Assembly (NCBI RefSeq): GCF_003583365.1
Contig: NZ_QXED01000003.1
Span: 620,001-684,000, forward strand
Direction of reading: 5' to 3'
Source of the DNA: Fibrisoma montanum
Lineage (GTDB): Bacteria; Bacteroidota; Bacteroidia; Cytophagales; Spirosomataceae
Length of the DNA: 64,000 bases
Part shown: positions 18,728 through 27,966 of the stretch, piece by piece
Numbering within the stretch: position 1 is the stretch's first letter
Layout: the number at the start of each line of letters is the position of its first letter
The notes under the pieces: generated by a model
Database searches by the model: none
What the model was told of the DNA's origin: nothing
Seen by the model: the letters and a program-made list of their open reading frames with translations, nothing else
Position numbers and translations under genes: made by a program

Positions 18728-19048
18728 CTACTGCTCCGCGCCCCGAATCCGGAACACGCCCCCGGCCAGCGATTCATCCACGCGAAGCTGGCAGGACAAC
18801 CGGCTGTCGAAGTCGGCGTCGGGCAGGGTGTCGAGCATATCGAGTTCGGCATCCTGAGCCGATGGCAGCCTGTCAAGCCCGTCCAGGACCTGAACATGGC
18901 AGGTGGCACAGAGGGCCATGCCCCCACAGGTCGCTAAAATGTTGTATTCAGACGCTTTGAGCACTTCCATCAGGCTCAGGGTAATGCCTTCCGGTATTTC
19001 CAGCGTTTGCCGCGTACCGTCGCGGTCTTCTATGGTAAATTGAATCAT
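18728..19048 (-). CDS. 2Fe-2S ferredoxin, adrenodoxin/Isc type
   Basis: 106-residue soluble electron carrier. Cluster ligands are Cys41, Cys47, Cys50 and Cys86, in ATCGGMALCATCHV and LSCQLRV: the CX5CX2C...C spacing of adrenodoxin-like vertebrate-type ferredoxins rather than plant-type CX4CX2C. The acidic stretch SAQDAELDMLDTLPDADFD between them is the partner-binding face of this class. It lies just downstream of the ferredoxin-NADP reductase gene, the obvious electron donor. The final acceptor is not visible; the only oxygenase near is the MpaB-like protein, whose known relatives need no reductase. Confidence 0.92.
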   Translation of the reverse strand: MIQFTIEDRDGTRQTLEIPEGITLSLMEVLKASEYNILATCGGMALCATCHVQVLDGLDRLPSAQDAELDMLDTLPDADFDSRLSCQLRVDESLAGGVFRIRGAEQ

Positions 19049-19064
19049 AATAAAGGGAAGGAAG

Positions 19065-19132
19065 GGGAAGAGAGGGACGAAAGGGAGAAAATAGATCAGC
19101 GCATCACTATTTCCTTTCGTCCCTCTCTTCCC
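19065..19132. repeat. Purine/pyrimidine hairpin between FNR and ferredoxin genes
   Basis: An inverted repeat with a 20-bp perfect core (19065-19084 with 19113-19132), one arm almost all purine and the other all pyrimidine apart from one G. Further pairing inside (GAAAATAG with CTATTTC) extends the stem towards the loop. The left arm is preceded by a slipped near-copy of GGGAAG units (19055-19065). It sits in the 96-base gap between two co-oriented genes and could be an attenuator, processing site or mobile palindrome. Confidence 0.65.
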
Positions 19133-19144
19133 TTTACTCCTTTT

Positions 19145-20149
19145 TTAAAAAGTTGGTACGCCGTTGACGGTCGTGTACTTGAAACTGAGTTTCTGGTTCG
19201 GGTAGACGTACCTGAATGCGCTCTGGCACATCAGCGCGGCCTCGTGGAAGCCGCACAGGATCAGCTTGAGCTTACCCGGATACGTATTGATGTCGCCGAT
19301 GGCGTAGATCCGCTCGACGTTGGTAGAATAATCGGTCGTGTTGACAGCAATCGCTGATTTGTCGATGTTCAGGCCCCAGTCGGCGATGGGTCCGAGCTTC
19401 GGCGTCAGGCCGAACAGAGGAATCAGGTTATCGGCCTCCAGGGTCGTTACCGATTTATCTTTTGCGGTAATGTTTACCTCCTGCAAATGGCCATTTCCAT
19501 TGATGCTGGTGATGTTCGATTGCAGCACCAGGTTGATTCGGCCTTCTTTGGCCAGTTCGAACACTTTCTCGGCCGAATCCGGTGCCCCCCGGAACGTATC
19601 GCCCCGGTGCACGAGCGTGACCTGCTTCGCTACGTTGGCCAGGAAAATGGTCCAGTCGAGGGCGGAATCACCACCGCCGGCCAGCACTACGCGCCGGTCG
19701 CGCAGTTGCTCAGGGTTCTTCACCATGTAGGCTACACCCTTGCCTTCAAAGCGCTCCAGGTTCTCAATCTCCGGTTTGCGCGGTTCGAAACAGCCAAGAC
19801 CACCGGCAATGACAACGACCTGGCAATGCACAGCCGTACCGTCGGTGGTCGTGATGAGGTACGAGTCATCCTCCTGCTTCACCAGATTCTCAACGCGCTC
19901 GCCAAGCGTGAACGTCGGGTGAAACGGCTCAATCTGCTCCATCAGGTTGTCGACCAGGTCCTGGGCGTTGATGGCTGGGTACCCCGGTATATCGTAAATT
20001 GGTTTTTGAGGGTAAATCTCGGAGAGCTGGCCCCCCACCTGCGGCAGGGCGTCGATCAGGTGGCAGCGCATCTTCAGCAAACCAGCTTCAAAGACGGCGA
20101 ACAGACCCACCGGGCCTGCGCCGATAATGCATATATCAGTAGTGATCAT
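19145..20149 (-). CDS. Ferredoxin--NADP reductase, thioredoxin-reductase-like
   Basis: 334-residue FAD flavoprotein of the TrxR-like FNR class (YumC type). FAD-binding IIGAGPVGLFAVFEAG is at the N-terminus, the flavin loop LPQVGGQLSEIYPQKPIYDI follows, and NADP binding is in VVLAGGGDSALDWT with HRGDTFRG after it. There is no redox-active CxxC of thioredoxin reductase, which separates FNR from TrxR. The C-terminal YAIGDINTYPGKLKLI binds the flavin. It passes electrons between NADPH and ferredoxin; the 2Fe-2S ferredoxin gene follows 96 bases downstream across a hairpin. Both are probably one transcript. Confidence 0.93.
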   Translation of the reverse strand: MITTDICIIGAGPVGLFAVFEAGLLKMRCHLIDALPQVGGQLSEIYPQKPIYDIPGYPAINAQDLVDNLMEQIEPFHPTFTLGERVENLVKQEDDSYLITTTDGTAVHCQVVVIAGGLGCFEPRKPEIENLERFEGKGVAYMVKNPEQLRDRRVVLAGGGDSALDWTIFLANVAKQVTLVHRGDTFRGAPDSAEKVFELAKEGRINLVLQSNITSINGNGHLQEVNITAKDKSVTTLEADNLIPLFGLTPKLGPIADWGLNIDKSAIAVNTTDYSTNVERIYAIGDINTYPGKLKLILCGFHEAALMCQSAFRYVYPNQKLSFKYTTVNGVPTF

Positions 20150-20351
20150 GGTTGTATTTGTCGTTCACAGGCCACCCCGACAACGGACCGGCCCTATCAA
20201 CAGAACGTGCTGTGTTGGTGAATAATTCGCCGTAAAAGTAGCCCGACGAATGTTGGTCCGGGCATCACAAATTGGAATGCAGGATAACCGGACGGAATGT
20301 ATGGCACCACATACCTACCTGACCACTACTCGAACGACTACGGCTCAGACA

Positions 20352-22535
20352 TCACGCGGGAATGGGCAGCGTTATCGTGAACTCCGTAAACTGCCCCGGT
20401 TCCGACTGCACGGTTAGGGTGCCACCATGGCCGTTGGTAATGATATCGTAACTGATCGACAGGCCAAGACCAGTACCCTGTCCGGTGGGTTTGGTGGTAA
20501 AGAACGGCTGAAAGATCTTCCCGATCACGGCAGCAGGAATACCCGATCCATTGTCCCGGATTTGAATGGACAGCCTGTCGCCCAGCCGCTGCGTACGTAC
20601 CGAAACGGTGGGCTGATAAGCGGCTGTTTCCTGTTTCTGCCGCTCACCGACGGCATAAAAAGCGTTGTTGAACAGATTCAGCAGCACGCGGCCAATGTCC
20701 TGCGGCACAACGCTGTAGCTCGGCAGGTCGCCGGCCAGATCAGTCAGGAGGGTGTAATTAACCGTTTTATCCGTTGCCGGATCGCCGGCCCGCCGTAATC
20801 CGTGGTAGCTGAGCCGCAGGTATTCATCGACCAGTGCGTTCAGATCGGTGGGCTGTTTCTGGCCGGTCCCGACGCGGCTGTGTTCCAGCATGCCCCGCAC
20901 AATATTGGCGGCCCGGTGCCCATGTTCACCAATCTTGGCAAGGTTCTGTTGCAGATCGGTCAGCAGGTCCCGTTCCAGATCGTGGTCCCGTTCGGCTTCC
21001 TTTTCGTGCTCTTCGTCCAGTTCCTGAACCAGTTCCAGCGACACTTCGGCGAAGTTGTTGACGAAGTTCAGCGGGTTCTGGATTTCGTGAGCGATTCCGG
21101 CCGTGAGTTCACCCAGGCTGGCCAGTTTTTCGCGTTGAATCAGCTGAGCCTGCGTAGCCCGCAGGTCAGCCAGGGATTGCTGCAACGCAGCCGTACGTTC
21201 GGCAACCTGCTGTTCTAGCGTTTCGTTCTGAACGGCCAGCAGGTGCTGCTTTTCCTGCTCCTGGGCGATCGTCCGGGCCGATAGGTCTTCTACTTCGCGC
21301 AGTTTCTGGCGCAGGGACTGGTACGTTCGGGCGTAGTCGCGCACGAGCGACAGGGATAAGCCAAGCGGAATAGCCAGCAGTGCAATCAGCACAGTTACGG
21401 TTGTAATGCTCATCAGAACAAGACTGTCTACATCGCCCAGTACGACCGAGAGAAAAGCCAGCACGATGAGAATAACGAAGCCAACCAGCACCACAAAAAA
21501 TATGATTCTCAGGGAATTCCAGGGCAATCGGGCATCGACATCCCCCCGACGCTTTCCCAGCCAGCTAACCCGTACGTACTCGATCAGCGACGCTGCAATG
21601 GCCACGCCAGCAACCGGCTCGGGTAAAGGGCCAATAACAATCTGATACATGACATCAACCAGTAACAGACAACTTATCAACCAGTAGACCTTGCCGCGTC
21701 GCCGGTTCAGGTAATGATACACGGCCGTCAACAGCAGCGCCAAACCAGCATAGCCAAGGAGATTGGCAACCAGGACGATCAGTGAATACAACTGGAGCGT
21801 GTTCGAAAGGGCCGACAAGCCGTTCAGCAGAAAAAAGGCACCAAAAGCCAGCATCATCAGCCCCAGCCACCAATTAATCCGTTGTGCCGCATTGGCGCGG
21901 TAAAACAGACTATGCAGCAGCCCCAGCAGCAGAAATATACCAGCCAGCGAATAATCCAGTCCGGCTATCCAGCGATGGCTCAGTATCAGGTTCTGACCAG
22001 CTTCGCTACGCTTCTCCAACTGCATCTTGAACGGATTTATGTCCACGTTGGCGTAGTAAACCGGCTGCCGGGGAAACCAGTAACGTACCGCCAGCAAGTG
22101 GCGACTGGTGTCTGTCAGGCGAAACGGAATGAGCTGGGCAATGCGTTGCGACCCCGCCGAATCAGTGCCCGGCGGCTGAAGAACGGCCAGCCGTCGACCA
22201 TCGAGATACACCTCCGACGATCCGTACTGCTCGATTACCAGCTGAAAATCCTGCCCCACGAGCCGCTTCTCGACCTTCACAGGCAACCGGAACCAACCGC
22301 GCCCGGATGCCCACAACGCCTTGTTTTCGATGAGCGGCTCGGCTGGCGACGTTAGCTCCCACGCCCGATCATCGTAGGTAGGGTCAGCCCAGGCCAGGCT
22401 ATCACCAGCCTGGAATCGCCAGTAGTTATCAGCGAGTTGCTGCATAACCCGGATGGTCTCTGCGCTATCTACCGACTGAGCACCGACGAACGAGGTGCTC
22501 AGCAGACCAAGGAAAATCAGAAGAAGGCGGTGCAT
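20352..22535 (-). CDS. Membrane sensor histidine kinase, paralogue
   Basis: 727 residues with the same plan as the kinase at 16405: signal peptide (1-19), periplasmic domain 20-185 with WYFRFQAGD-like and EVYLDGRRL strands, seven hydrophobic helices about 190-405, coiled coil, HisKA with His483 in LGELTAGIAHEIQNPLNF, then NLFNNAFYAV, DNGSGIP and GQGTGLGLSISYDI. An acidic insert (LDEEHEKEAERDHDLERDLL) follows the His box and is absent from the paralogue. No response regulator is close. The gene is divergent from the M16 peptidase gene, and separated by 200 bases from the FNR gene downstream. Confidence 0.93.
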   Translation of the reverse strand: MHRLLLIFLGLLSTSFVGAQSVDSAETIRVMQQLADNYWRFQAGDSLAWADPTYDDRAWELTSPAEPLIENKALWASGRGWFRLPVKVEKRLVGQDFQLVIEQYGSSEVYLDGRRLAVLQPPGTDSAGSQRIAQLIPFRLTDTSRHLLAVRYWFPRQPVYYANVDINPFKMQLEKRSEAGQNLILSHRWIAGLDYSLAGIFLLLGLLHSLFYRANAAQRINWWLGLMMLAFGAFFLLNGLSALSNTLQLYSLIVLVANLLGYAGLALLLTAVYHYLNRRRGKVYWLISCLLLVDVMYQIVIGPLPEPVAGVAIAASLIEYVRVSWLGKRRGDVDARLPWNSLRIIFFVVLVGFVILIVLAFLSVVLGDVDSLVLMSITTVTVLIALLAIPLGLSLSLVRDYARTYQSLRQKLREVEDLSARTIAQEQEKQHLLAVQNETLEQQVAERTAALQQSLADLRATQAQLIQREKLASLGELTAGIAHEIQNPLNFVNNFAEVSLELVQELDEEHEKEAERDHDLERDLLTDLQQNLAKIGEHGHRAANIVRGMLEHSRVGTGQKQPTDLNALVDEYLRLSYHGLRRAGDPATDKTVNYTLLTDLAGDLPSYSVVPQDIGRVLLNLFNNAFYAVGERQKQETAAYQPTVSVRTQRLGDRLSIQIRDNGSGIPAAVIGKIFQPFFTTKPTGQGTGLGLSISYDIITNGHGGTLTVQSEPGQFTEFTITLPIPA

Positions 22536-22716
22536 GCGTGGGTATCGACTTGACTGACGTAAATGAATGAATCAAAGGTACTCGATTATGAGCATCGTCC
22601 CGGCCAGTCATGAGCGCACCCTCGACCGATTATTTATTCTTTTTCAAGACCAATTATGCCGTTATTTCCCTGACATCTGCGTAAATTACCAACTTATTTA
22701 TGGTCAATACCCATTT

Positions 22717-25641
22717 ATGAGAAAAACTACCTTCAAGTTGGCAACGCTGCTGGCCCTGCTGGCCGTCGGTGTTGCTCAGGCCCAAACCAGGCTGGTGGAG
22801 AAGGTCACCCGCAAGGGCAACGAACTCCTGATTCCGTACGAAAAGTACGTACTGCCCAATGGCCTGACACTGGTCATTCACGAAGACCACTCCGACCCCA
22901 TCGTACACGTTGATGTGACCTACCACGTCGGCTCGGCCCGCGAAGAGATCGGCAAGTCGGGGTTCGCCCACTTCTTCGAGCACATGATGTTTCAGGGCTC
23001 CGACCACGTAGCCGACGATGAACACTTCAAGATCGTGACCGAGTCGGGCGGTACGCTCAACGGCACCACCAACCGCGACCGCACCAACTACTTCGAGACC
23101 CTGCCGAGCAACCAGCTCGAACGGGCCCTCTGGCTCGAAGCCGACCGCATGGGTTTCCTGCTGGATGCGGTGACGCAGAAAAAGTTTGAGATTCAGCGGG
23201 CTACGGTGAAAAACGAACGGGGCCAGAACTACGACAACCGCCCGTATGGCCTGGCCAGCGAGTACGTTGCCAAGAACCTGTACCCCTACGGGCACCCCTA
23301 CTCCTGGCTGACAATCGGCTACGTCGAAGACCTCAACCGCGTGAACGTCAACGACCTGAAGAACTTCTTCCTGCGCTGGTACGGTCCCAACAACGCCGTA
23401 CTGACCATCGGGGGCGATGTGAACCCCAAGCAGGTGGTATCGCTGGTAGAGAGGTATTTCGGCAACATTCCGGCCGGACCCGCCGTAACCAAAACGCAGG
23501 TACCGTCGCCCATGCTGGACAAAGACCGCTACGTATCGTACGAAGACAACATCCGGTTCCCGATGCTGCAGATCGTCTTCCCGACGGTGCCGAACTTCCA
23601 CCCCGACGAGGCTCCGCTCGATGCGCTGGCCGAAATTCTGGGCGGTGGCAAAAGCTCCCTGTTCTACAAGAACTTCGTGAAGAAACAGATTGCCGTGCAG
23701 GCCAATGCCTCGCACCCGGCCACTGAACTGTCGGGGCAGTTTGCCTTTACGGTGCTGCCGTTCCCCGACAAAAAACTGGACAGCATCGAAGCGGCCGTTC
23801 GGCAGACGCTGGTTGAGTTTGAAAAACGGGGCGTTACCGACGATGACATCAAGCAGTTTACGGCTACCCGCGAGGCTCAGCTCATCGACGGCCTGTCGAG
23901 CGTTTCGGGTAAGGTGTCACAACTGGCTTCGTTCCAGACGTTTCTGGGTAACCCGAACTACCTGCCGCAGGAGTTCAAGCGGTACAAGAGCGTAACCAAG
24001 GCCGATATTATGCGGGTGTATAATCAGTACATCAAAGGCAAAAACGCCGTGATCCTGACGGTGTATCCCAAAGGTAAAGCCGACATCGTGGCCAAGCCCG
24101 ACAACTACACCATCGCCACGACCGGTTATAAAGCCCCTGACTACGGCTACACCGGCCTGACGTACAAGAAACCAAAAGACAGCTTCGACCGGAGCGCGAA
24201 GCCCGGCCCGGGTCCGAACCCGACGCTGAAAGTTCCGCCCTACTGGACCGATAAGATGGCCAACGGCCTGAAAGTGATCGGTGCGCGCAACGACGAAGTG
24301 CCGACCGTTACGATGCTGTTCTCGATCAAAGGCGGGCATCTGCTGTCGGCTACCGATCCGTCAAAAGCCGGTATCGCCCAACTGACGGCCGCGCTGATGA
24401 ACGAGGCCACCGAGCGGTTCAGCAACGAAGAATTAAGCGCCAAACTGGAAAAACTCGGCAGCAACATCGACATCCGGGCCGGTACTGAGGAAATCAACGT
24501 ATCGGTTGAATCGATGGTCAAAAACCTGGATTCGACACTGGCCCTGGTCGAAGAAAAACTGCTGCGTCCGAAGTTCGCGGCCGAGGATTTTGACCGGCTC
24601 AAAAAGCAGCAGATCGAACTGGTCGCCAACCAGAGCACCCAGCCCGTTGTCATTGCCAACAAAGCCTACAGCAAACTGCTTTACGGCCCCGACAACATCC
24701 GCTCGATCCCGGTTAGCGGCACGGTGAAAACGGTCGAAGCCATTACGCTCGACGACGTTAAGGCCTTCTACCAGAAATACCTGTCGCCGTCGGTAACGAA
24801 CCTCGTCATTGTGGGCGACATCGACCAGTCGACGGCCCTGTCTAAGCTGGCGTTTCTGAACAAATGGGCACCTAAGTCCGTGACCCTGCCTAAAGCCGCG
24901 CCCGCCCGCAAAATCGACAAGACCCGCATTTACCTGGTCGACAAAGAAAAAGCGGCTCAGTCGGAAATCCGGATTGGCTACCTGACCGACATGCCCTACG
25001 ACGCTACCGGCGATTACTACCGGGCCGGCCTGGCTAACTACATGCTGGGTGGTGCCTTCAACAGCCGGATCAACATGAACCTGCGCGAAGACAAAGGCTG
25101 GACCTACGGCGCCCGCTCCGGCTTTGGCAGTACCAAAACCCCGGGGCCGTTCACGGCGCAGGCGGGTGTGAAAGCAGCCGCGACGGATAGCTCGGTAGTG
25201 GAGTTCGTTAAGGAAATTACCAACTACACCAAGTCGGGTATTTCGGAGCAGGAACTGGCATTCGTGAAAAGCTCGCTGGGTCAGGTAGACGCCCTGCGTT
25301 ACGAAACCCCGCTGCAAAAGGCATTTTTCCTCGGCCGTATCATCGAGTACGACCTGCCGCGCAACTTCGTGGAGCAGCAAAGCGAGATCCTGCGCAACAT
25401 CACCAAAGCGCAGATCGACGCCGTAGCGAAGAAAAACCTGCCGGTCGACAAGATGATCATTACCGTGGTAGGGAATAAGGAACTGATCAAACCCGGCCTG
25501 CAGCGGCTTGGCTACGAGTTGATTGAACTAGATAAGGAAGGCAACCCGGTTGTTACCGCAACCACGACCCCGTCAACCGATACGCCCCCCGCCAAAGCCG
25601 GTTCGTCATCGGACGGCGGAGCGAAGAAAAAAATCGACTAA
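22717..25641 (+). CDS. Exported M16 (pitrilysin-type) zinc peptidase
   Basis: 974 residues, two fused M16 units as in pitrilysin. The frame is open 50 codons further upstream, but MRKTTFKLATLLALLAVGVA is a signal peptide and sets the start. The first unit holds the inverted zinc motif HFFEH (His85, Glu88, His89) with the third ligand Glu in KNERGQNYDNRPYG. The second unit, from about residue 510, lacks HxxEH as expected for the inactive half, but keeps the NMNLREDKGWTYGARS substrate-binding Arg-Tyr region. Acts in the periplasm on peptides or unfolded proteins. Ends with a low-complexity Thr/Ser/Lys tail. A strong terminator follows. Confidence 0.93.
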   Translation: MRKTTFKLATLLALLAVGVAQAQTRLVEKVTRKGNELLIPYEKYVLPNGLTLVIHEDHSDPIVHVDVTYHVGSAREEIGKSGFAHFFEHMMFQGSDHVADDEHFKIVTESGGTLNGTTNRDRTNYFETLPSNQLERALWLEADRMGFLLDAVTQKKFEIQRATVKNERGQNYDNRPYGLASEYVAKNLYPYGHPYSWLTIGYVEDLNRVNVNDLKNFFLRWYGPNNAVLTIGGDVNPKQVVSLVERYFGNIPAGPAVTKTQVPSPMLDKDRYVSYEDNIRFPMLQIVFPTVPNFHPDEAPLDALAEILGGGKSSLFYKNFVKKQIAVQANASHPATELSGQFAFTVLPFPDKKLDSIEAAVRQTLVEFEKRGVTDDDIKQFTATREAQLIDGLSSVSGKVSQLASFQTFLGNPNYLPQEFKRYKSVTKADIMRVYNQYIKGKNAVILTVYPKGKADIVAKPDNYTIATTGYKAPDYGYTGLTYKKPKDSFDRSAKPGPGPNPTLKVPPYWTDKMANGLKVIGARNDEVPTVTMLFSIKGGHLLSATDPSKAGIAQLTAALMNEATERFSNEELSAKLEKLGSNIDIRAGTEEINVSVESMVKNLDSTLALVEEKLLRPKFAAEDFDRLKKQQIELVANQSTQPVVIANKAYSKLLYGPDNIRSIPVSGTVKTVEAITLDDVKAFYQKYLSPSVTNLVIVGDIDQSTALSKLAFLNKWAPKSVTLPKAAPARKIDKTRIYLVDKEKAAQSEIRIGYLTDMPYDATGDYYRAGLANYMLGGAFNSRINMNLREDKGWTYGARSGFGSTKTPGPFTAQAGVKAAATDSSVVEFVKEITNYTKSGISEQELAFVKSSLGQVDALRYETPLQKAFFLGRIIEYDLPRNFVEQQSEILRNITKAQIDAVAKKNLPVDKMIITVVGNKELIKPGLQRLGYELIELDKEGNPVVTATTTPSTDTPPAKAGSSSDGGAKKKID

Positions 25642-25662
25642 CGTACTCGTTACTAACCCAGT

Positions 25663-25715
25663 AAGCGCGGTGCGGTCGGCAGGTGAATCCTGTTGGCCGC
25701 ACCGCGCTTCGTTTT
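25663..25715 (+). terminator. Terminator of M16 peptidase gene
   Basis: A 13-bp perfect stem (25663-25675 with 25697-25709, AAGCGCGGTGCGG) with a loop that itself folds (CAGG/CCTG), followed by CGTTTTC. Good intrinsic terminator 21 bases after the stop codon. Confidence 0.75.
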
Positions 25716-25879
25716 CGGCGAGCGCGGCCGGACGACATACCGGGAAAGCGGCCGAAGTGACCGAGAAATTAGTTTTTAATTAGATTTTAACCATTGACAA
25801 TCTGAAAGGCGCGGGCGTACGTAAGGGAATTGTACGTATACAACTTTTTCACTGTTAACAATTAACTGATCCGCAAACT

Positions 25880-27448
25880 ATGTTTACCAATTCCCCACTC
25901 CGGACGTTACGTCAGGCCGCCACATTGCTGCTGGTCGGCTCGCTGATAACGCTGAATGCGTGTAAGCCCTCAGAAGTTGAGGAGATGAACACTCCCCGCA
26001 GCAGCGCCCGCTTGGCTTCTAATGCACCGGTTTACCTGCTTACTGACAACAACAGGCTGCTGCGTGTCACGCTGGCGAATACCACAATGCCAACGGCCAC
26101 CATCACGATCACCGGTATTGCCAGTGGTGACGTACTGCGGGGCATCGACTTCCGGCCGGCCACCGGGCAGCTCTACGGGGTTACGCGCGGTAGCCGCCTG
26201 TACGCCATCAACCCCATGACGGGTGCCGCAACGGCGCTGGGTTCAGGACCTTTCATGCCAACGGTCATGGGCGATGACATTGGATTCGACTTCAACCCGA
26301 CCGTCGACCGGATTCGTCTGGTAACCAACAACGGCCAGAACCTGCGTCTGAACCCGGAAACGGGAACCGTGCAGGTCATCGACGGCAATATCAACGGCGC
26401 ACCGGGCGCCCGCCTGACAGGGGCCGCCTACACTAACAACCGGTCGGGCGTGACCACCACCACGTTGTACGTGATCGATCCGGTTACCGACAAACTGTAT
26501 CGGCAGGACCCGCCCAACAACGGTACGCTGGTAGAAATCGGTTCGCTGGGCGTCAACGCGGCCGGCACCGGCAGTTTCGACATTGCCCCGGATGGCAATA
26601 CCCTGGCTACGCTGATTGTTGATAATCAACCCGCTTTCTTCGAGATCGATCTGGCTACGGGCCGCGCTACGAAGATTGGCAACCTGCCCGACGTTGGCAT
26701 GAGCATTGTGGGTCTGGCCATTCCGACCGAACCGGTCGCCTACGCGGTCGAAGGCGGTAACATGCTGGTAACGTTCAACCCGATGAATCCGTCGTCGCTC
26801 ATCCGGAAGACCATCATGGGTCTGCAGGACGGCGAAATGATCCGGGGTATCGACTTCCGGCCGGTCAATGGTCAGCTTTACGCCCTTGGCAGCACCAGCC
26901 GCCTGTACACCATCAATACGTCGAGCGGAGCGGCTGCGGTTGTTGGCTCAGGTCCGCTGAGCACCCCGTTGTCGGGCACCGAATTCGGCTTTGACTTCAA
27001 CCCGACCGTCGACCGGATTCGGGTAACGAGCAACACGGGCCAGAACCTGCGCCTGAACCCCGATAACGCAGCCGTAGCGGCTGTGGACGGTACGTTACGT
27101 CTGGCGGGTGGTGGCCGTATGCCGACTGTTCCGGCAGCTGCGTATACCAACAACTTCGCCGGCGCTACCACGACAACCCTCTACGTTATGGACAACAACA
27201 CCATGCAGCTGTTCACGCAGAACCCGCCCAACGACGGGGTGCTGAACGTAGTAGGCTCGCTGGGTATCATGATCGAAGGAGGCAACGGGTTTGACATCGG
27301 CGGTACGTCCAATGCGGCCTATGCCCTGCTGCGGTCCGGCGGTATGACCCGCGTGTACTCGATAAACCTCACTACGGGTGCCGCAACGATGACGGGTAAC
27401 ACCATGCTGGGACCTGTTTCCGGTATGGCGCTTGGCCTAGGTTTCTAA
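25880..27448 (+). CDS. Tandem DUF4394 lipoprotein
   Basis: 522 residues. The signal ends in a lipobox (SLITLNAC, Cys28), so it is a lipoprotein. Two DUF4394 domains of about 235 residues follow (40-285 and 290-520), each with a GIDFRPxxGQLYxLxxxSRLYxI strand, GFDFNPTVDRIRxxxNxGQNLRLNP and AAYTNNxxGxTTTTLYVxD. DUF4394 folds as a beta-propeller-like unit of unknown function. The copies are similar enough that short DNA blocks are still identical, so the duplication or later conversion is fairly recent. Monocistronic, with terminators on both sides. Confidence 0.88.
   Translation: MFTNSPLRTLRQAATLLLVGSLITLNACKPSEVEEMNTPRSSARLASNAPVYLLTDNNRLLRVTLANTTMPTATITITGIASGDVLRGIDFRPATGQLYGVTRGSRLYAINPMTGAATALGSGPFMPTVMGDDIGFDFNPTVDRIRLVTNNGQNLRLNPETGTVQVIDGNINGAPGARLTGAAYTNNRSGVTTTTLYVIDPVTDKLYRQDPPNNGTLVEIGSLGVNAAGTGSFDIAPDGNTLATLIVDNQPAFFEIDLATGRATKIGNLPDVGMSIVGLAIPTEPVAYAVEGGNMLVTFNPMNPSSLIRKTIMGLQDGEMIRGIDFRPVNGQLYALGSTSRLYTINTSSGAAAVVGSGPLSTPLSGTEFGFDFNPTVDRIRVTSNTGQNLRLNPDNAAVAAVDGTLRLAGGGRMPTVPAAAYTNNFAGATTTTLYVMDNNTMQLFTQNPPNDGVLNVVGSLGIMIEGGNGFDIGGTSNAAYALLRSGGMTRVYSINLTTGAATMTGNTMLGPVSGMALGLGF
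26288..26316 (+). repeat. 29-bp direct repeat, copy 1
   Basis: The 29 bases encoding the end of the FDFNPTVDRIR block are identical to 26993-27021. They mark the duplicated DUF4394 unit, 705 bases (235 codons) apart. Confidence 0.85.
26993..27021 (+). repeat. 29-bp direct repeat, copy 2
   Basis: Second copy of the block at 26288-26316, in the second DUF4394 domain. The codon use is also identical, which argues for recent duplication or gene conversion rather than selection on protein sequence alone. Confidence 0.85.
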
Positions 27449-27462
27449 GCATTTTTTGTGGG

Positions 27463-27507
27463 TTAACAAAGAAACCGAAGCTGTCTCAGCTTCGGTTTCT
27501 TTGTTAA
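27463..27507. terminator. Long perfect terminator hairpin
   Basis: A 21-bp perfect inverted repeat (27463-27483 with 27487-27507) with a 3-nt loop; the stem carries CGAAGCTG and A/T-rich ends. It lies 14 bases after the DUF4394 stop and faces a convergent gene, so it can stop transcription from both sides. Confidence 0.88.
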
Positions 27508-27564
27508 TAGCCCCTCCCCCGGTTTTGGGCGGCCCGGCGAAGCGGGCGAGAATAAAGGCAGTCA

Positions 27565-27966
27565 TCAATTCGGTTTGTGTCTCAAAAAATAGGCCTGGGG
27601 TTTCGACGCCCCGCCAAAGTGCGCCGTCAACAAGAACTCCTGTTCAGTGACCGCCCGGACCGAAAGGGCTGCGTTGTTATCCCGCTCGGACTGGACCAAA
27701 AAGTAATACGTCCTGCCCCGCTCAAGAGGCATAAAGAACGGCTGTTCCCGATCCAGCAACCCCAGACTATCGGCATCCGTTTCGACCAGTACCCATTCAT
27801 TCGACCCGATCCGGATGGGTTTATCCGCGTTGAGGGTTGTTCGCAGCTTTACGGTCCGTAAACTGAATTTTAACGGGAAAAAGAAATGCATCCTGGCCGT
27901 AGTTTGCCCGAACGACCACGGCACCAGGCCGAGGAACAGAACAAGGCATAGAGCTGGCTTTTTCAT
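27565..27966 (-). CDS. Small exported protein of unknown function
   Basis: 133 residues with a signal peptide (cleavage near SFG-QT, residue 21). The mature part is beta-rich: KPIRIGSNEWVLVETDAD, then MPLERGRTYYFLVQSE and a C-terminal LLTAHFGG. The order of an Ig-like strand set followed by a RGRTYYFLVQ strand recalls the DUF2846-type exported domains, but this is only a likeness in pattern. No catalytic motif. Convergent with the DUF4394 gene. Confidence 0.65.
   Translation of the reverse strand: MKKPALCLVLFLGLVPWSFGQTTARMHFFFPLKFSLRTVKLRTTLNADKPIRIGSNEWVLVETDADSLGLLDREQPFFMPLERGRTYYFLVQSERDNNAALSVRAVTEQEFLLTAHFGGASKPQAYFLRHKPN

Noticed and set aside
19145-20149. Thioredoxin reductase as the identity of the flavoprotein
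   Set aside because: The redox-active CxxC between the FAD and NADP parts is absent, and a ferredoxin gene follows.
22654-23715. Antisense open frame of 353 codons under the M16 peptidase gene
   Set aside because: It mirrors the codon pattern of the M16 gene, has no domain, and the plus-strand protein has a full zinc motif. Long antisense frames are expected in GC-rich genes.
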